A program made the position numbers and the translations under genes. A DNA stretch of 64,000 bases from Dryas octopetala (Eukaryota; Streptophyta; Magnoliopsida; Rosales; Rosaceae), in contig OY992833.1 in assembly GCA_963921425.1 (NCBI GenBank), positions 13,433,738-13,497,737 on the forward strand. The letters are read 5' to 3'. This document shows, piece after piece, positions 63,390 through 64,000 of this stretch; position 1 is the first letter of the stretch, and each line of letters starts with the position of its first letter. The notes under the pieces are model-generated. The model was not told the DNA's origin and ran no database searches. It saw only the letters and a program-made list of their open reading frames with translations.

Positions 63390-64000
63390 AATGAAATCTC
63401 AATTGTATTGATTTTTCAGAAAATTAGAATTTAGTCCTTATTATATATTTTTTTTAACTGAAACCTTATGGGTTTTTTTTTCCTATAAATAAAGGCTTTT
63501 TTTTTTTTTAATAAAGCCCTTTAGTCACTACTACGTCAAAGAAATATGTCATTATTTTTTTTACTTTGTGATGATATAGGGTACGGATTCACCTATATCC
63601 TCCTAGGGTGTAGAATGACGTTTGTAGAGGCTGCATATTAAGTTTTATTTTGGAATTTTGGGCAGAACATAAAGCCAACAAACCAATATCGAGGGCTCGA
63701 AAAAGAAGCAAAAATGCACTGCCGAGCGCTCGACGCTTGGCATACATATGAAAAAAATAGATACTAATGAACCAATATTATGTTACGTGGAATAGTTACA
63801 ATATTATTGGAATTACGTTTATTTAGAATTCTAAAAGGCATAAAGCCAGTAAAATATAAAATTAAAGAACATGAATGAAAGTTTCCCTTGATTTTTTAAG
63901 TAACCATTAGAGAGAGAGTACAAGACATTATATATTATTGTGAAGAAACTAACAAAACTTGCACTCTTGGAACGGTTGACATTATGATATTTATAACATA
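62535..64000. other. Intergenic end of the window
   Basis: AT-rich sequence with short frames only (for example 62785-63015 on -, no domain seen) and a long (GA)n run at 63316-63386. The stretch near 63590-63720 has CGCTCGACGCTTGG-type words but no clear element end. Confidence 0.5.
63316..63386. repeat. (GA)n microsatellite, about 35 units
   Basis: 71 bp of uninterrupted AG/GA dinucleotides, the longest simple repeat in the window. Confidence 0.95.

Overview
This is a stretch of plant nuclear DNA. Genes carry many short exons and long AT-rich introns, the protein families are plant-specific or plant-typical (class III peroxidase, DUF3755/Myb-like, B3), (CT)n and (AT)n microsatellites are frequent, and LTR retrotransposons and small DNA transposons fill the gaps. 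A eudicot is clear; a woody rosid such as a Rosaceae member is my guess from the repeat style, not something the sequence proves. No CRISPR array, operon, rRNA or canonical tRNA gene was seen.

Layout. 1-3.8 kb: the 3' part of a TBC-domain Rab-GAP gene on +, with two likely GC-AG introns and nested small transposons in one intron. 3.8-7.3 kb: non-coding, with an 82-bp direct repeat. 7.28-9.73 kb: a complete four-exon class III peroxidase on - (peroxidase 26-like), whose distal catalytic histidine is replaced by serine. 9.9-16.2 kb: a small-transposon cluster: a palindromic MITE split by another MITE, a 1.9-kb element with very long inverted arms, and a 1.46-kb PIF/Harbinger-type element with TTA target duplications. 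16.4-22.7 kb: an old, broken Ty1/copia fossil on -. 22.7-24.3 kb: a decayed gene of the plant mobile-domain/Ulp1-MULE-associated kind on -. 28.3-38.5 kb: a complete seven-exon Myb/SANT-like DUF3755 gene on +, with a SINE-like insertion and a tandem duplication in its introns. 38.5-44 kb: intergenic, with a 32-bp fully paired hairpin, a second long inverted-repeat element and a minisatellite. 44.1-50.15 kb: a complete ten-coding-exon, five-membrane-span protein gene on + with a 5'-UTR intron. 52.3-52.7 kb: a decayed B3 transcription-factor gene on -. 52.8-57.15 kb: a young gag-only Ty3/gypsy-type element (TR-GAG type). 57.55-62.53 kb: a whole-looking Ty1/copia element with two LTRs in which I see no difference.

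The four host genes work in unrelated processes (vesicle traffic, cell-wall or apoplastic redox, nuclear DNA binding or chromatin, membrane protein of unknown role) and show no sign of joint function. The right 12 kb is the most recently reworked part: two LTR elements with exact 5-bp target duplications landed within 400 bp of each other, beside the decayed B3 gene.
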